Assembly: GCF_017309955.1 (NCBI RefSeq)
Contig: NZ_CP021249.1
Coordinates: forward strand, 124,001 to 188,000
Length of the DNA stretch: 64,000 bases
Source: Novosphingobium sp. KA1
GTDB lineage: Bacteria > Pseudomonadota > Alphaproteobacteria > Sphingomonadales > Sphingomonadaceae
Direction: 5' to 3'
The translations under genes were made by a program, and so were the position numbers. Below, one piece after another: positions 1-9,300 of this stretch. A model generated the notes under the pieces. That model was not told where the DNA came from. It searched no databases and saw only the letters and a list, made by a program, of their open reading frames with translations. Each line of letters starts with the position of its first letter. Position 1 is the stretch's first letter.

Positions 1-50
1 CGATAGCTCTCGCCCTGAGCCTGCCGGCCTGCGCGATTGGCGCGGGCGCC

Positions 51-821
51 ATGCTCGCCGGACAGCCTTTCGCCACCCTTGGCAGACCCATCGGCGCCGC
101 GCTGATCGCCCTGGGAGCGCTCGGCCTCGCAACGCCTGCGCTTGCCGACCAGAACGTGATGGCGGCCGACAACGGCACGGTTCCCTGCGTCGCCTCGGCC
201 AAGGACCTCACCCGGATCAGCCTTGCGGGCGACCAGTTCGCCTCGGTCTCGAAAATCACCACCGGCAACCCGGCCGAAGATTTCAAGATCGTCAACGAGC
301 CAGTACGCGGCGACATCTATATCTCGGTGCCCGACGGCTTCCCGCGGACCTCGCTCTCGTTCTTCGGCACCACGCGCAAGGGCTTCGTCTACAAGTTCGT
401 CTGCCAGGTACGCGGCACCGAGGCCGAGCAGGTGTTCATCGCCAATGCCGCGATTACCAGCGATCGCGCCCGCGACTGGGAGGTGCAGAGCTCGCCCGAG
501 GATGCCGCAGTGCGGCTTGCCCAGGCGATGTACCGCGGCGAAGCGATCGACGGCTTCGACATGCGCTCGACGGTTCTCGAACCGGTCATGGTCGGACGCC
601 TCCAGGTCCAGCAGGTCGGCGAGTATCGCGGCGCGGAGATGAAGGGGCTGGTCCTGCGCGTGCGCAACACCGGGCGGCAGGCGCAAAGTCTTGATGAGAA
701 CATGCTCGCCGCACGCGGCGCGCTCGCCTTCATGGCGCCGACAAGCGAACTCGCCGCCGGCCAGGAAGCCGCCGTCTACCTCATCCAGTCCAGTGCCAAC
801 ACGCAGACAGGGGGCCGGTGA
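51..821 (+). CDS. traK: TraK, F-type conjugation secretin-like outer-membrane protein
   Basis: TraK is the outer-membrane-associated component of the F-type T4SS core complex, working with TraB and TraV (family knowledge). The 256-residue product has a hydrophobic signal segment ending near residues 28-32 (LGLATPALA), then the beta-rich TraK body. It overlaps the downstream traB start by one base (TGATG), as expected of a tra operon. The 5' end is uncertain: no ribosome site precedes this ATG, and the frame stays open to the left edge of the window (from base 3), so the real start may lie outside. A TAG at 4-6 in another frame could end the preceding gene (traE in F order). Confidence 0.85.
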   Translation: MLAGQPFATLGRPIGAALIALGALGLATPALADQNVMAADNGTVPCVASAKDLTRISLAGDQFASVSKITTGNPAEDFKIVNEPVRGDIYISVPDGFPRTSLSFFGTTRKGFVYKFVCQVRGTEAEQVFIANAAITSDRARDWEVQSSPEDAAVRLAQAMYRGEAIDGFDMRSTVLEPVMVGRLQVQQVGEYRGAEMKGLVLRVRNTGRQAQSLDENMLAARGALAFMAPTSELAAGQEAAVYLIQSSANTQTGGR

Positions 822-2194
822 TGGACCTGCGCACGCTTTTCCAGAAGAAGCCCAAGTCGCTCGATGCCGGCGAGGGCGCGGACGGCTCGCCGCTCGGCGA
901 TGCCATGGCGACCAACGAGGCGGTGAAGCGCAAGCAGATGCTGCTGCTCGGCGGCGCGGGCGCGGCCGCGCTTGTCGCCGGCTCGTTCTACATCTTCGAC
1001 GACAAGCCGGGCAAAAGCGGCAAGGCGCTCGAGGAGGAAGTCGAGGGCGTCTCGGTCGACGAGATGGTCAACAAGAACATGGCCGAGAAGGAATGGCGCG
1101 CCCAGTCCGAAGCGCAGATCTCGGCGATGGACACCAACATGCGCGCGCTCGCGGCGCGCGCCGAACGTGCCGACCAACTCGAAGCCCAGCTCGCCCAGCA
1201 GTCGGGCGCCGGCATGCCGCCCGAGACCGAGCGCGTGCTCTCCGCCTACCAGAGCGAGAACGAGCAGCTGCGCGCCGCGCTCGCCGCCGCGCGCCAGTCG
1301 CCGGTGGGTTCCAGTGCGGGTATCAATTCCGGGCCCAATGCACTTTACGGGCGAACCAGTCCGCCAAGCTACCAGGTGGCGGGCGCCCCACGCCTCGCGG
1401 GAATGCCAAACACGCCTGCGGGGCAGGCTGCAGCTTCTGCCGCCGGGCTTCCTATCGCGCGCGGCGGCGAGGTCAGTCTCGTCTCTTTCGGTGAAGGCGC
1501 GACGAGCGGCACTGGAACCCCGGTGCCGAGGGGCAACACGGTCTATACCGACAGCGCCAATTACCTGCCGCCCAATTCAATTGCAGTCGCCAAGGTGATC
1601 GTCGGCGTCGATGCCAATGCCGGGGTCCAGAGCCAGACCGATCCGCTCCCCGTCGTGCTGCGCATCACGGGGCCGGCGCGCTCGGTCTACGACAAGGGGC
1701 GGCTGCTCACGACCAACATCGCCGGCTGCCTCGTCAACGGCGCGGCGCGCGCCGACCTCTCCTCGGAGAAGGTCTATGTGAAGCTCCAGCGCATGACCTG
1801 CCCGCAGCCGGGCGGCCGCTACGCGGTCTCGGACGTCAAGGGCTTCATCGCCTTTGGCGGCAAGACCGGGGTGAGGGGCCGGGTGGTCAGCCGCGAAGGC
1901 GCACTCGTCGGCCAGGCTTTCCTAGCCGGGCTCGCCGGCGGGTTCGGGCGCGGGTTCTCGGCCAACACCAGCTCGGTCCTCCAGGGTGCCAACGTCAACG
2001 TGAACGGCCAGCGCCAGAAGCTCGGCACCGGCGAAATCCTCGAAGGCGGACTGGGCGAAGGCGTCGCGACCTCGGTCGACATGGTCTCCAAATACCTGAT
2101 CGAGCGGGCCGAGCAGTACCAGCCCGTGATCGAGATGCCGACCGGGATCGATGTCGAGATCGTCTTCCTCGAGGGCGTGTTCATCAACGGATGA
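821..2194 (+). CDS. traB: TraB, VirB10-like inner-to-outer membrane scaffold
   Basis: TraB spans the periplasm and links the inner-membrane ATPase side of the F-type channel to the TraK/TraV outer-membrane ring (family knowledge). The 457-residue product has a short cytoplasmic tail, one transmembrane segment at about residues 41-59 (LLLGGAGAAALVAGSFYIF), a charged coiled-coil-like stretch to about 155, a Gly/Pro/Ala-rich linker, and a C-terminal beta domain from about residue 230 typical of VirB10/TrbI proteins. The start is ATG at 821, overlapping the traK stop; a GTG three bases upstream is possible. It is followed at once by the DsbC-like gene. Confidence 0.9.
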   Translation: MDLRTLFQKKPKSLDAGEGADGSPLGDAMATNEAVKRKQMLLLGGAGAAALVAGSFYIFDDKPGKSGKALEEEVEGVSVDEMVNKNMAEKEWRAQSEAQISAMDTNMRALAARAERADQLEAQLAQQSGAGMPPETERVLSAYQSENEQLRAALAAARQSPVGSSAGINSGPNALYGRTSPPSYQVAGAPRLAGMPNTPAGQAAASAAGLPIARGGEVSLVSFGEGATSGTGTPVPRGNTVYTDSANYLPPNSIAVAKVIVGVDANAGVQSQTDPLPVVLRITGPARSVYDKGRLLTTNIAGCLVNGAARADLSSEKVYVKLQRMTCPQPGGRYAVSDVKGFIAFGGKTGVRGRVVSREGALVGQAFLAGLAGGFGRGFSANTSSVLQGANVNVNGQRQKLGTGEILEGGLGEGVATSVDMVSKYLIERAEQYQPVIEMPTGIDVEIVFLEGVFING

Positions 2195-2206
2195 GGAGTG
2201 AAGGCG

Positions 2207-3109
2207 ATGACGTTCCACTTTGCTGACCTGAAACGGCTCAAGCCCACAAAGCGCGCAGTCAAGCGTCTGGCCTGGCCGCTCGCGGCCATGGCGCTCGGCA
2301 GCGGCGCCTCGCTGGTCTGGGCGAATGCCGAGGGCGGCGAGCGCCGCCCTTCGCAAGCCGATGTGGCGGTGGCGAGCCTGCTCAAGGAGCGCCTGCCGCG
2401 CACGGCAGTCACCCGCGTCAATTGCCAGGTGGTCGATGGGGTCTGCGAAGTGACCGCCGGCGCGCAGCTGTTCTACGTCGACCGGACCGCGCGCTACCTG
2501 ATGATCGGGCGGGTCTACGACATGCAGACCCGCCAGGACCTGACCGCCGTGCGCCTGCTCGAGGTCAACCCTGACCTCCTCGTCGGCGGGGCGGCAGGCA
2601 GCCGCCGCGAAGCCGAAACCACGCAGGCTTCGGCCCGCGGGCTCAATACTTCCGCTGCGCGTGAGACAGGCGCGCAGGGGTCCCCCCGGACGATGTCGCT
2701 CGCCGAACTGCCCGAGGCTGGCGGCATCGTCTGGGGCAACCCCGCCGGCAAGACCGTTACGGTGTTCAGCGATTTTCGCTGCGGCTATTGCCGGGCGCTC
2801 TCGGCCGAGCTCGAGGCGATGAACGTGCGGGTGATCGAGCGGCCGATCTCGGTGCTCGGCAGCCGCGACCTTGCCAACCAGGTGTTCTGCGCGCGCAACC
2901 GCTCCCGCGCGGTCAAGGCGGCCTATGCCGGTGCAGCCATCGCCGACAGCAAGCCCTGCGACACCTCGGCGCTCGATGCCAACGAGCGCTTCGCCCGCGA
3001 GGCCGGGATTGCCGGAACCCCGGTGATCGTGCGCTCGGACGGCGCGGTGATCGAAGGCTACCGCCCGCGCGCCGTCCTCGAGACCTGGCTCAAGGCCGTG
3101 CGCTCATGA
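2207..3109 (+). CDS. DsbC-like periplasmic thiol:disulfide isomerase
   Basis: Predicted periplasmic disulfide isomerase that would fold Cys-rich Tra proteins such as TraN, TraU and TraH. The 300-residue protein has an N-terminal membrane/signal segment (about residues 20-40), a DsbC-like dimerisation region (about 50-115), a linker, and a thioredoxin-fold domain with the redox motif C192-G-Y-C195 and a cis-Pro (GIAGTPVIV) near the C terminus. ATG 2207 is preferred because GAGGAG lies eight bases upstream; a GTG at 2198 is the alternative. It overlaps traV by ATGA. DsbC-like genes at this position are usual in F-type tra operons of alphaproteobacteria. Confidence 0.85.
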   Translation: MTFHFADLKRLKPTKRAVKRLAWPLAAMALGSGASLVWANAEGGERRPSQADVAVASLLKERLPRTAVTRVNCQVVDGVCEVTAGAQLFYVDRTARYLMIGRVYDMQTRQDLTAVRLLEVNPDLLVGGAAGSRREAETTQASARGLNTSAARETGAQGSPRTMSLAELPEAGGIVWGNPAGKTVTVFSDFRCGYCRALSAELEAMNVRVIERPISVLGSRDLANQVFCARNRSRAVKAAYAGAAIADSKPCDTSALDANERFAREAGIAGTPVIVRSDGAVIEGYRPRAVLETWLKAVRS

Positions 3110-4329
3110 CGCTTCTCACGACCCGGCAACAGTCAGTGTTCCAGCGCGCGGTGCAGCGCCGCTCGCGGGGACAGGTGCGGCTTCCGGCCCTGAATCTTGG
3201 TCAATCGGAGGCAATCGCCCTCTGGCACAATCTTGTCGCAGCCTTCGCAAGCGACAGTGGCAAAGGCAGGGGCAGGGCGCTCACCCCCCGCGAACTCATG
3301 CTGCTGCGCCAGCGTGCCTGGCAGCGCTCGGCGGGGCATATCGCGCTGTCGCAGGACAGCGTGACGCTCGAGGCCGGGCTGGCGCTCTGGAATCTCGCGG
3401 GGCAGATCGAGATGCTTCTTGCGCGGCAGTCGCACGGATATGCAGCGCGGCCGGGCCTTGCACGCGCGGCGAAGGTGGCCGCGCTCGGGCTGGCCGCGAC
3501 GCAGATGGCGGCCTGCACGAGCCTCTGGGGCGGCAACATCAAGGGCAACTTTGCCTGCAGCGCGCCCGGCGGCACCTGCGCGCCTTCGACCGTGATCGAC
3601 GACCAGGCGCTTGCCGTCATCCAGAATGCGCGCCCGATGGTGCCGGCCTCAGGGCCCTATTTCCGGCCCCAGTCACGGACCTCAGGTCAGAGCGCCCGGT
3701 TGATGCCGACCGGCAGCGGCAGGATCGCCGCAGCCGGGCCAGGTGTCGCCCACCGCGAGCGCCGCGTGCTCAAGGTGGTGTTCCCCTCCTATGTCGATGG
3801 CTCCGGCAATTTTCACGAGCCGCGGGTAGTGCACACCGTCGCCGATGCGGGTGGCTGGATGCAGCTGTCCGGCGCCAGCTCGGGCGAGCAGGGTGCGGCG
3901 CAGGCCCAAGCTGACGCTGATGCCGCTGCGCCCCTCGCTGCGCAGCAGGCCAATCCGCCCGGCGATCCACAGTCTGCCGTTAGCCACAAGCCTGACGAGC
4001 AAGCCGGACTGCCCGGCCCAGGTGCCGTGCCATCGGGAGCCCTGCCCGATCCCAGGGTGGTGGCCGAAGCACGGGCCAAGGGCGCTGCGAGGTCGGCAGG
4101 CTCGCCGGTCGATGCGATCAGGGCCGAGGTCGAAGCACGGCTTGGGGGCGCCACCAAGGCTGGCCAACCATCCGCGCCATCACCCGTCCAAGGCGGCACC
4201 GCCGCCAAACCGGGAGACGCGGAACCTGCTGCGGCACAGGGCGCGACACAGGGCGCGGCACAAGCTCCTTTCCCGACACCCACGGCCGCCAATCCTCCCG
4301 CGTCCTTCTCCGGCAAGGTCGAGGAGTAG
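3106..4329 (+). CDS. traV: TraV-like lipoprotein with long N-terminal extension
   Basis: TraV is the small outer-membrane lipoprotein of the F-type core complex. The TraV hallmark is present: a hydrophobic stretch, a lipobox-like Cys (MAAC) and the following Cys-containing segment (FACSAPGGTC). The C-terminal half is Ala/Pro/Gln-rich and low complexity. From the first start (ATGA overlap with the gene before) the lipobox Cys is residue 137, too deep for a signal peptide. An in-frame internal ATG at 3412 would put it at residue 35, ideal for lipoprotein export, but its ribosome site is weak. Either a separate domain of about 100 residues is fused in front, or two starts are used. Confidence 0.75.
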   Translation: MTLLTTRQQSVFQRAVQRRSRGQVRLPALNLGQSEAIALWHNLVAAFASDSGKGRGRALTPRELMLLRQRAWQRSAGHIALSQDSVTLEAGLALWNLAGQIEMLLARQSHGYAARPGLARAAKVAALGLAATQMAACTSLWGGNIKGNFACSAPGGTCAPSTVIDDQALAVIQNARPMVPASGPYFRPQSRTSGQSARLMPTGSGRIAAAGPGVAHRERRVLKVVFPSYVDGSGNFHEPRVVHTVADAGGWMQLSGASSGEQGAAQAQADADAAAPLAAQQANPPGDPQSAVSHKPDEQAGLPGPGAVPSGALPDPRVVAEARAKGAARSAGSPVDAIRAEVEARLGGATKAGQPSAPSPVQGGTAAKPGDAEPAAAQGATQGAAQAPFPTPTAANPPASFSGKVEE

Positions 4330-4333
4330 AACC

Positions 4334-6940
4334 ATGGCGCGGCGCGGCTTCTGGGACAGCTTCCTCGATCTCCTCTTCGGCGAGAGCGCGCGGCCCGAGG
4401 CCGACCGGCCGCTGCTGGGCGCGCCGATGCTGGCAAACTGGCTGCCCTACCGCAGCTACGACGCGAAGTCGGGTCTGTTCATCAACACCGAGTCCATGGG
4501 GTTCATCCTCGAACTCGCCCCGATGATGGGAGCGGACGAGCGCAGCGGCGAAATCCTCACACAATTCCTGTCGGATGCGGTGCCCTCTGGCTGTGAGATC
4601 CAGTTGATCCACTGGCAGAGCCCGTCGGTCGGAACCCGCATCGCCGATTGGGTCATGCCGCGCGTTGTCGCCAAGGGCGTCTATGGCCGCGCCGCCGCGC
4701 ACCGCGCGCGCTGGCTGAGGCGCGGAGCCTGGATGTCGATCTCGCGCGACGCACCGTTCTTCGTGCGCAGCACCCGCCTCATCCTCTCGGTCGGCGCCAG
4801 GCTCAGCGGGTCCATCGGTGCCGACGTGCTGTCGAGCGTGCGCGAGAGCCTCAAGGGCACCTGCCAGGCGCTTTCGATCCCGGCGCGCGAAATGGGGCCG
4901 GTCGAGCTCATCGCCTTCCTCGACGATTTTCTCTGCCCCTCTGTCGACAATGCCGACCGGCCCGAACACTATTCCGAGCTCGACCCGATCAACGTCCAGT
5001 GCATCAGGCGCGATCTCGAGACCCAGGTCACGCCCGACCGAATCGTGCTGAGGACCGAGCGCTTCCGTCCCACCGGAGAAAATGTCGACGGCGCGCCGGT
5101 GATCGGCGAGGTCGTCCCCGACGCCTTCGACTGGCGCTTCTTCGCGGTGCGGCACCTGCCCAAGCAATGGGCGCCGTGGGACATCCAGAAGATCATCGGC
5201 GACATGGTCAACGACAAGCTGCGCTTCGGCTGCAACGTCATGACCGTCATGGGCCTCGTCTTCCAGGACGACGAAGCCGTCGCCTCGCGCACCGGCCTCA
5301 AGGTCATGCGCACCACCAGCCTTGCCGACAGCCGCTCGGCCCGCTTCCTCCCCCAGCTCTCCGAGCAGCGCGACGAGTGGCAGTACGTCCAGGGCCAGAT
5401 CCGCCAGGGCCGCAAGCTCGCCCAGGTCTATTACGGGGTCGGCGCGCTCTCGCCCTTGGGCAAGGGCGACATCAACGAGCGGCTCGTCAAATCGGTCTAC
5501 AAGGCGGCAGGCTGGGACCTCATCGACGAGCGCTACTTGCAGGTCATGGGGCTCCTCGCCGCCATGCCGCTGTCGCTGCCGAACGGCCTGACGGCGGATC
5601 TCAGGCGCATGAAGCGCTTCAAGACCATGCTGACGACCACCGCTGCCTCGATCGCGCCCTTGCAGGGCGAACACATGGGCGGGCCGATCCCGCACGTGCT
5701 GCTGATCGGCCGGCGCGGCCAGCCCTTCTTCTGGTCGCCATTCCAGAACCAGGCGGGCAACCACAATGTCGCGGTCTTCGGCAAGTCGGGCTCGGGCAAA
5801 TCGGTCTTCCTTCAGGACGTTTGCGCCGCGATGTCGGGGGCTGGCGCCAAGGTCATCGTCATCGATGATGGCCGCTCGTTCGAGCACATGGCGAAAGCCT
5901 TCGGCGGGGCTTTCGTCGAGTTCAAGCTCTCCTCTGGCTTCTCGCTCAATCCCTTCGACATGATCGATGCCGCCGCATTGACCAGCGACGAGGACGGCGA
6001 GGACTATGAGGTCGAATGCCTCGCGATGCTCAAAGCGATCATCGGCCAGATGGCGCGCCAGCAGGACCGCCTCTCCGACACCGAACGCGGGCTCATCGAT
6101 TCAGCGGTAAGCGCGGTCTGGCGCGAGAAGCAGCGCGCCGGCACGATCGACGATGTCGCGGCCGCGCTGCGCTCGGCGCCATCGCCCTTCGCCGGCGATC
6201 TCGCCGACGCCATGGCGCCGTTCCTCACCGGCGGCACCTATGGCCGCTTCTTCGCGGGCGCCTGCTCGATCGATCTTTCGGCAGGGCTCACCGTGTTCGA
6301 GCTATCCGATCTCTCCTCGAAGCCCGAACTGCGCTCGGTTGCGCTGACCGCGCTCATGTTCCTGACCCTCAGGGTCATGCGCGATCTCGACCGCTCGGTG
6401 CCCAAGCTCACCATGATCGACGAGGCCTGGCAGCTCTTGGGCGGCGGGCAGATGGGCCAGGCAATCGAGACCTATGCGCGCACCTGCCGCAAGTATGGCG
6501 GCTCGCTCATCACCGCGACGCAGTCCCTGAATGACTTCTACAAGTCCGAAGGGTCCCTGGCCGCGCTCGAGAACTCGGACTGGTCGGTCGTGCTCCAGCA
6601 GAAGGAGGAGACGATCAACGATCTCGCCAAGCACCAGCGCTTCGAGATGGATCGCTACACCGAGACGCTGCTGCGCTCGCTGAAGCGCAATGGCACCGAA
6701 TATTCCGACGTCCTGATCAAGGGCCCGGAGACGCTCTGCGTCGGCCGCCTCGTCCTCGATCCCTATTCGGCAACGCTCTATTCCTCGAGCCCCAGGGTCT
6801 TCTCCGAGATCGAGGAGCGGGTGCGGGAAGGGCTGGCGCTTCCCGATGCGATCGAGCGCGTTGCTTTCCCCGACTTCGTCCCGCCCGAGCCCGGCGCGCC
6901 CGACTTCGATGCCGATGAATTCGGGGAGGCAGCCGAATGA
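4334..6940 (+). CDS. traC: TraC, VirB4-family conjugation ATPase
   Basis: TraC is the VirB4-like ATPase that energises pilus assembly at the cytoplasmic face of the T4SS. The 868-residue product has the N-terminal TraC domain followed by an ATPase domain with Walker A GKSGSGKS at about residues 483-490 and Walker B TMIDEAW at about 693-699 (acidic pair D696/E697). The length matches the family (about 800-880). The open frame extends far upstream, but the start at 4334 (MARRGFWDSFLDLLFG) follows a GAGGAG-like site and the end of traV by four bases. The stop overlaps the next ORF by ATGA. Confidence 0.95.
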   Translation: MARRGFWDSFLDLLFGESARPEADRPLLGAPMLANWLPYRSYDAKSGLFINTESMGFILELAPMMGADERSGEILTQFLSDAVPSGCEIQLIHWQSPSVGTRIADWVMPRVVAKGVYGRAAAHRARWLRRGAWMSISRDAPFFVRSTRLILSVGARLSGSIGADVLSSVRESLKGTCQALSIPAREMGPVELIAFLDDFLCPSVDNADRPEHYSELDPINVQCIRRDLETQVTPDRIVLRTERFRPTGENVDGAPVIGEVVPDAFDWRFFAVRHLPKQWAPWDIQKIIGDMVNDKLRFGCNVMTVMGLVFQDDEAVASRTGLKVMRTTSLADSRSARFLPQLSEQRDEWQYVQGQIRQGRKLAQVYYGVGALSPLGKGDINERLVKSVYKAAGWDLIDERYLQVMGLLAAMPLSLPNGLTADLRRMKRFKTMLTTTAASIAPLQGEHMGGPIPHVLLIGRRGQPFFWSPFQNQAGNHNVAVFGKSGSGKSVFLQDVCAAMSGAGAKVIVIDDGRSFEHMAKAFGGAFVEFKLSSGFSLNPFDMIDAAALTSDEDGEDYEVECLAMLKAIIGQMARQQDRLSDTERGLIDSAVSAVWREKQRAGTIDDVAAALRSAPSPFAGDLADAMAPFLTGGTYGRFFAGACSIDLSAGLTVFELSDLSSKPELRSVALTALMFLTLRVMRDLDRSVPKLTMIDEAWQLLGGGQMGQAIETYARTCRKYGGSLITATQSLNDFYKSEGSLAALENSDWSVVLQQKEETINDLAKHQRFEMDRYTETLLRSLKRNGTEYSDVLIKGPETLCVGRLVLDPYSATLYSSSPRVFSEIEERVREGLALPDAIERVAFPDFVPPEPGAPDFDADEFGEAAE

Positions 6941-7287
6941 GCGCTGCGGTCCCTTCGGCCAGTCCGGCCCCAGCCTCGCGCTCGGCGGACGCGTGCTATG
7001 CCGCGCTGCGGCTTGCAGGCTGGCTTGCGACCTCAGTGGCCATCGTCGCCGCGCTCTGGGTGCTGTTCTTCGTGATGCTGGGCGAATTCACCTTTGCCGG
7101 CGCCGTCCTCCACCTCGGCAATTTCGCGGCGCGCTATGTCGCGGCGGATCTTGAGCGCCGAGCGGCATTCGAAGCGCAATTCTGGATCGCCAGCGGAGTG
7201 CTTTTGCTCGTGGCCGGCGTGCTGCGCCGCCACGCGCTTCGCGATCTCTTCCCCCACAGCAAGGAGACTGCCGATGGCCAGGTCTAA
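6937..7287 (+). CDS. Two-helix membrane protein of the tra operon
   Basis: The 116-residue protein has no family I recognise. It has two predicted transmembrane segments (about residues 24-48 and 80-98) separated by a loop containing charged residues. It overlaps traC upstream by four bases and trbI downstream by fourteen, so it is translationally coupled and very likely belongs to the transfer apparatus. In F the genes between traC and traW are small (trbI and others), so this may be a lineage-specific inner-membrane assembly factor. Function is not established. Confidence 0.7.
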   Translation: MSAAVPSASPAPASRSADACYAALRLAGWLATSVAIVAALWVLFFVMLGEFTFAGAVLHLGNFAARYVAADLERRAAFEAQFWIASGVLLLVAGVLRRHALRDLFPHSKETADGQV

Positions 7288-7843
7288 GGCGCCGAGCGGC
7301 GATGGGCCGCTGTTCGAGGAAGCGGGCGAGCGGCCAGACGAGAACCCGCCAGTCGCCCCGCGCCCGGCGAACACGCGCAAATTGGGCTGGATGCCGGTCG
7401 CGCTCGTCGGCGGCCTCGTCGCCGCGGGGCTCTGGGGCGCTTGGGTGACCAAGAACGTGCTCGCTGCCGGCGACCTGCCGCCGATGGCCAAGGTCCAGCT
7501 CGCCGGGCTGGTCGGCGAATATGTCCAGGCGCAGGCGCGTTCGGCAACCCCGCCCGAGCAGGTCACGTCGGAGACCAGGGCCTTCATGGCCGAGATCCAG
7601 CGCAACCTTGCAGCACGCGGGCAGGCCGGACAGATCGTGCTGGTCGGCGAGGCGGTGCTCGCAGGCGAAGTCCCCGACATCACCGCCGAGCTGCGCCGCG
7701 AGGTCTATGCACGGGTCAAGATGCCGCAGCCGGCCGCGGCCAATGCCGGCGATGTCATGGGCGCGATGCGCGCGGCGATGGCGACGCCCCCGACCGCCGC
7801 CAATGTTCCCACCGGAAACCCGCTCCATGTCCCCGGCAATTGA
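7274..7843 (+). CDS. trbI: TrbI, F-type conjugation inner-membrane protein
   Basis: TrbI of the F system is an inner-membrane protein that influences pilus outgrowth and retraction. The 189-residue product has a Pro-rich cytoplasmic N terminus, a transmembrane segment at about residues 38-58 (LGWMPVALVGGLVAAGLWGAW), and a periplasmic domain with the TrbI-like core (QIVLVGEAVLAGEVPDIT). The start is ATG 7274 with AAGGAG ten bases upstream, inside the end of the preceding gene. It overlaps the S26 protease gene by 17 bases. Its position just before the protease and traW agrees with F-type order. Confidence 0.75.
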   Translation: MARSKAPSGDGPLFEEAGERPDENPPVAPRPANTRKLGWMPVALVGGLVAAGLWGAWVTKNVLAAGDLPPMAKVQLAGLVGEYVQAQARSATPPEQVTSETRAFMAEIQRNLAARGQAGQIVLVGEAVLAGEVPDITAELRREVYARVKMPQPAAANAGDVMGAMRAAMATPPTAANVPTGNPLHVPGN

Positions 7844-8369
7844 GCCTTCCGCTCCTGCCGCGCCCGCGAAGCTCGGCCAGCGCGCGCGCTGGCTCGCGAT
7901 CGGCGTGCTCGGCGCCGGTCTTGCCGCCAGCTCGGCGCTTTCCCAATGGCGCGACGAGCACGCGGTGCTCATCAACACCACCGAGTCGCTCCCCAACTGG
8001 GCTTTCTTCATCGACAAGGGACGGCTGCCCCAGCGCGGCGATCTTGTCGTGTTCAACCCGCCGAAGAGCGCCCTCATCACCGCGCATTTCGGCAAAAACC
8101 CCGCACCCTTCGCCAAGCGCGCGCTGGGCGTGCCGGGCGATGTAGTGACGCGCGAGGGCAACAGGGTTAAGGTCAACGGCGAGACGGTCGCCACGCTCAA
8201 ACCCCTGACCAAACGCGGCGAGCAGCTCATTCCAGGTCCGACGGGGCCGATCCCCGCGCGCTGCTACTATCTCGGAACGGCGCATCCCGACGGGTTCGAC
8301 AGCCGCTATGCCGCAATCGGCTTCGTCTGCGCCGAGCGGATCGTCGGCACCGGGGATGCGCTGCTGTGA
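7827..8369 (+). CDS. traF: S26 signal-peptidase-like TraF protease
   Basis: Serine protease of the S26/TraF type, which matures pilin or other transfer proteins at the inner membrane. The 180-residue protein has an N-terminal membrane anchor (about residues 23-40). The catalytic Ser lies in the motif TTESLPNW (Ser54) and the general-base Lys in FAKRALGVPGD (Lys97), followed by the conserved GDVV turn. Start ATG 7827 lies within the trbI coding end, and the gene overlaps traW by four bases (GTGA). It is distinct from the thioredoxin-like TraF encoded at 13653. Confidence 0.88.
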   Translation: MSPAIEPSAPAAPAKLGQRARWLAIGVLGAGLAASSALSQWRDEHAVLINTTESLPNWAFFIDKGRLPQRGDLVVFNPPKSALITAHFGKNPAPFAKRALGVPGDVVTREGNRVKVNGETVATLKPLTKRGEQLIPGPTGPIPARCYYLGTAHPDGFDSRYAAIGFVCAERIVGTGDALL

Positions 8370-9037
8370 GGCGGCGGACCCGCCTTGTCCTCGCGCTCGG
8401 CCTTGCCGCGCTTGCCGGATGGCCTGTAGTCTCGGCGGTCCGCGCCGCAGACCACGGACAGATGGGCGAGACTTTCCCGATCATCGAGACCGACCTGCTG
8501 GCGACGATCGAGACGCGGCTTCGGACCCTCGAAGCCAATGGCGGGATCGAGCGGCTGCAGAACCAGATGCGTGAGCAGGCCGTCGCCAGCGTGCGCCGCC
8601 CCAAGCCAGTCGATGGTCTCACGCCCGCGACGGCGCGGCGCGAATGGTTCTACGACCCTTCTATGGTGCTCGAGGACGACATTGTCGACGCCAAGGGCAA
8701 TTTGATCGCACCGCGCGGCACCCGGGTGAACCCGCTCGATCATGTGGCGCTTGGCCAGGACCTGGTCTTTGTCGACGGCACCGATGCCGCCCAGATCGAC
8801 TGGGCGGTGAGGACCTACAGTGCGGCACGCGCCAAGGTCATCTTCGTCGCCGGCTCGCCTTTCGATGCGATGAAGCCCTACCAGCGCCGATTCTGGTTCG
8901 ACCAGGGCGGGCAGCTGACCGCAAAATTCGGCATCCGCCATACCCCCGCCGTGGTTACCGGCGCCGCAGTTTCGAACGGCGTCAAGGCGCTCAAGGTCAG
9001 CGAAGTGCCGCTTGCCCCCAAAGGCCGCGCGTCATGA
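8366..9037 (+). CDS. traW: TraW, periplasmic pilus assembly protein
   Basis: TraW acts in the periplasm with TrbC and TraU in F-pilus assembly. The 223-residue product has a signal peptide (MRRRTRLVLALGLAALAGWP, cleavage near VRA) and the TraW body, including RREWFYDPSMVLEDDI and a C-terminal VIFVAGSPFDAM section. It starts with GTG overlapping the protease stop; no better in-frame ATG is near. TrbC and TraW are fused in some systems, but here they are separate and divided by traU. Confidence 0.9.
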   Translation: MRRRTRLVLALGLAALAGWPVVSAVRAADHGQMGETFPIIETDLLATIETRLRTLEANGGIERLQNQMREQAVASVRRPKPVDGLTPATARREWFYDPSMVLEDDIVDAKGNLIAPRGTRVNPLDHVALGQDLVFVDGTDAAQIDWAVRTYSAARAKVIFVAGSPFDAMKPYQRRFWFDQGGQLTAKFGIRHTPAVVTGAAVSNGVKALKVSEVPLAPKGRAS

Positions 9038-9300
9038 GGCATCCGCTGCTCGCATTCCTGCTCACCCCGATGGCCGCGCCCGAGACGCCGCGCCTCAAGA
9101 GGCTGCGCCGGGCCTTGGTCCTGCTGTGCATGGGCCTCGCCATTGCAGCTCATCTCAACACGGCCAGCGTCAGCCTGTTCGGACCCATCGGCGCGCTCCC
9201 GACACTGCTGCTCCTGGTGACGGCGCCGATCGTCGGAGTCGTCTATTTTCGCGCCAAGGCCCGCGCCGACGAGAACCATAACCGGGGAGGGAAGCCATGA
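9034..9300 (+). CDS. Small two-helix membrane protein of the tra operon
   Basis: An 88-residue product with two hydrophobic segments (about residues 27-45 and 52-70) and a basic, polar C terminus. It overlaps traW (ATGA) and traU (ATGA), so it is embedded in the assembly cluster. I do not recognise the family. The placement between traW and traU suggests an inner-membrane accessory factor of pilus assembly, by context only. Confidence 0.65.
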   Translation: MRHPLLAFLLTPMAAPETPRLKRLRRALVLLCMGLAIAAHLNTASVSLFGPIGALPTLLLLVTAPIVGVVYFRAKARADENHNRGGKP

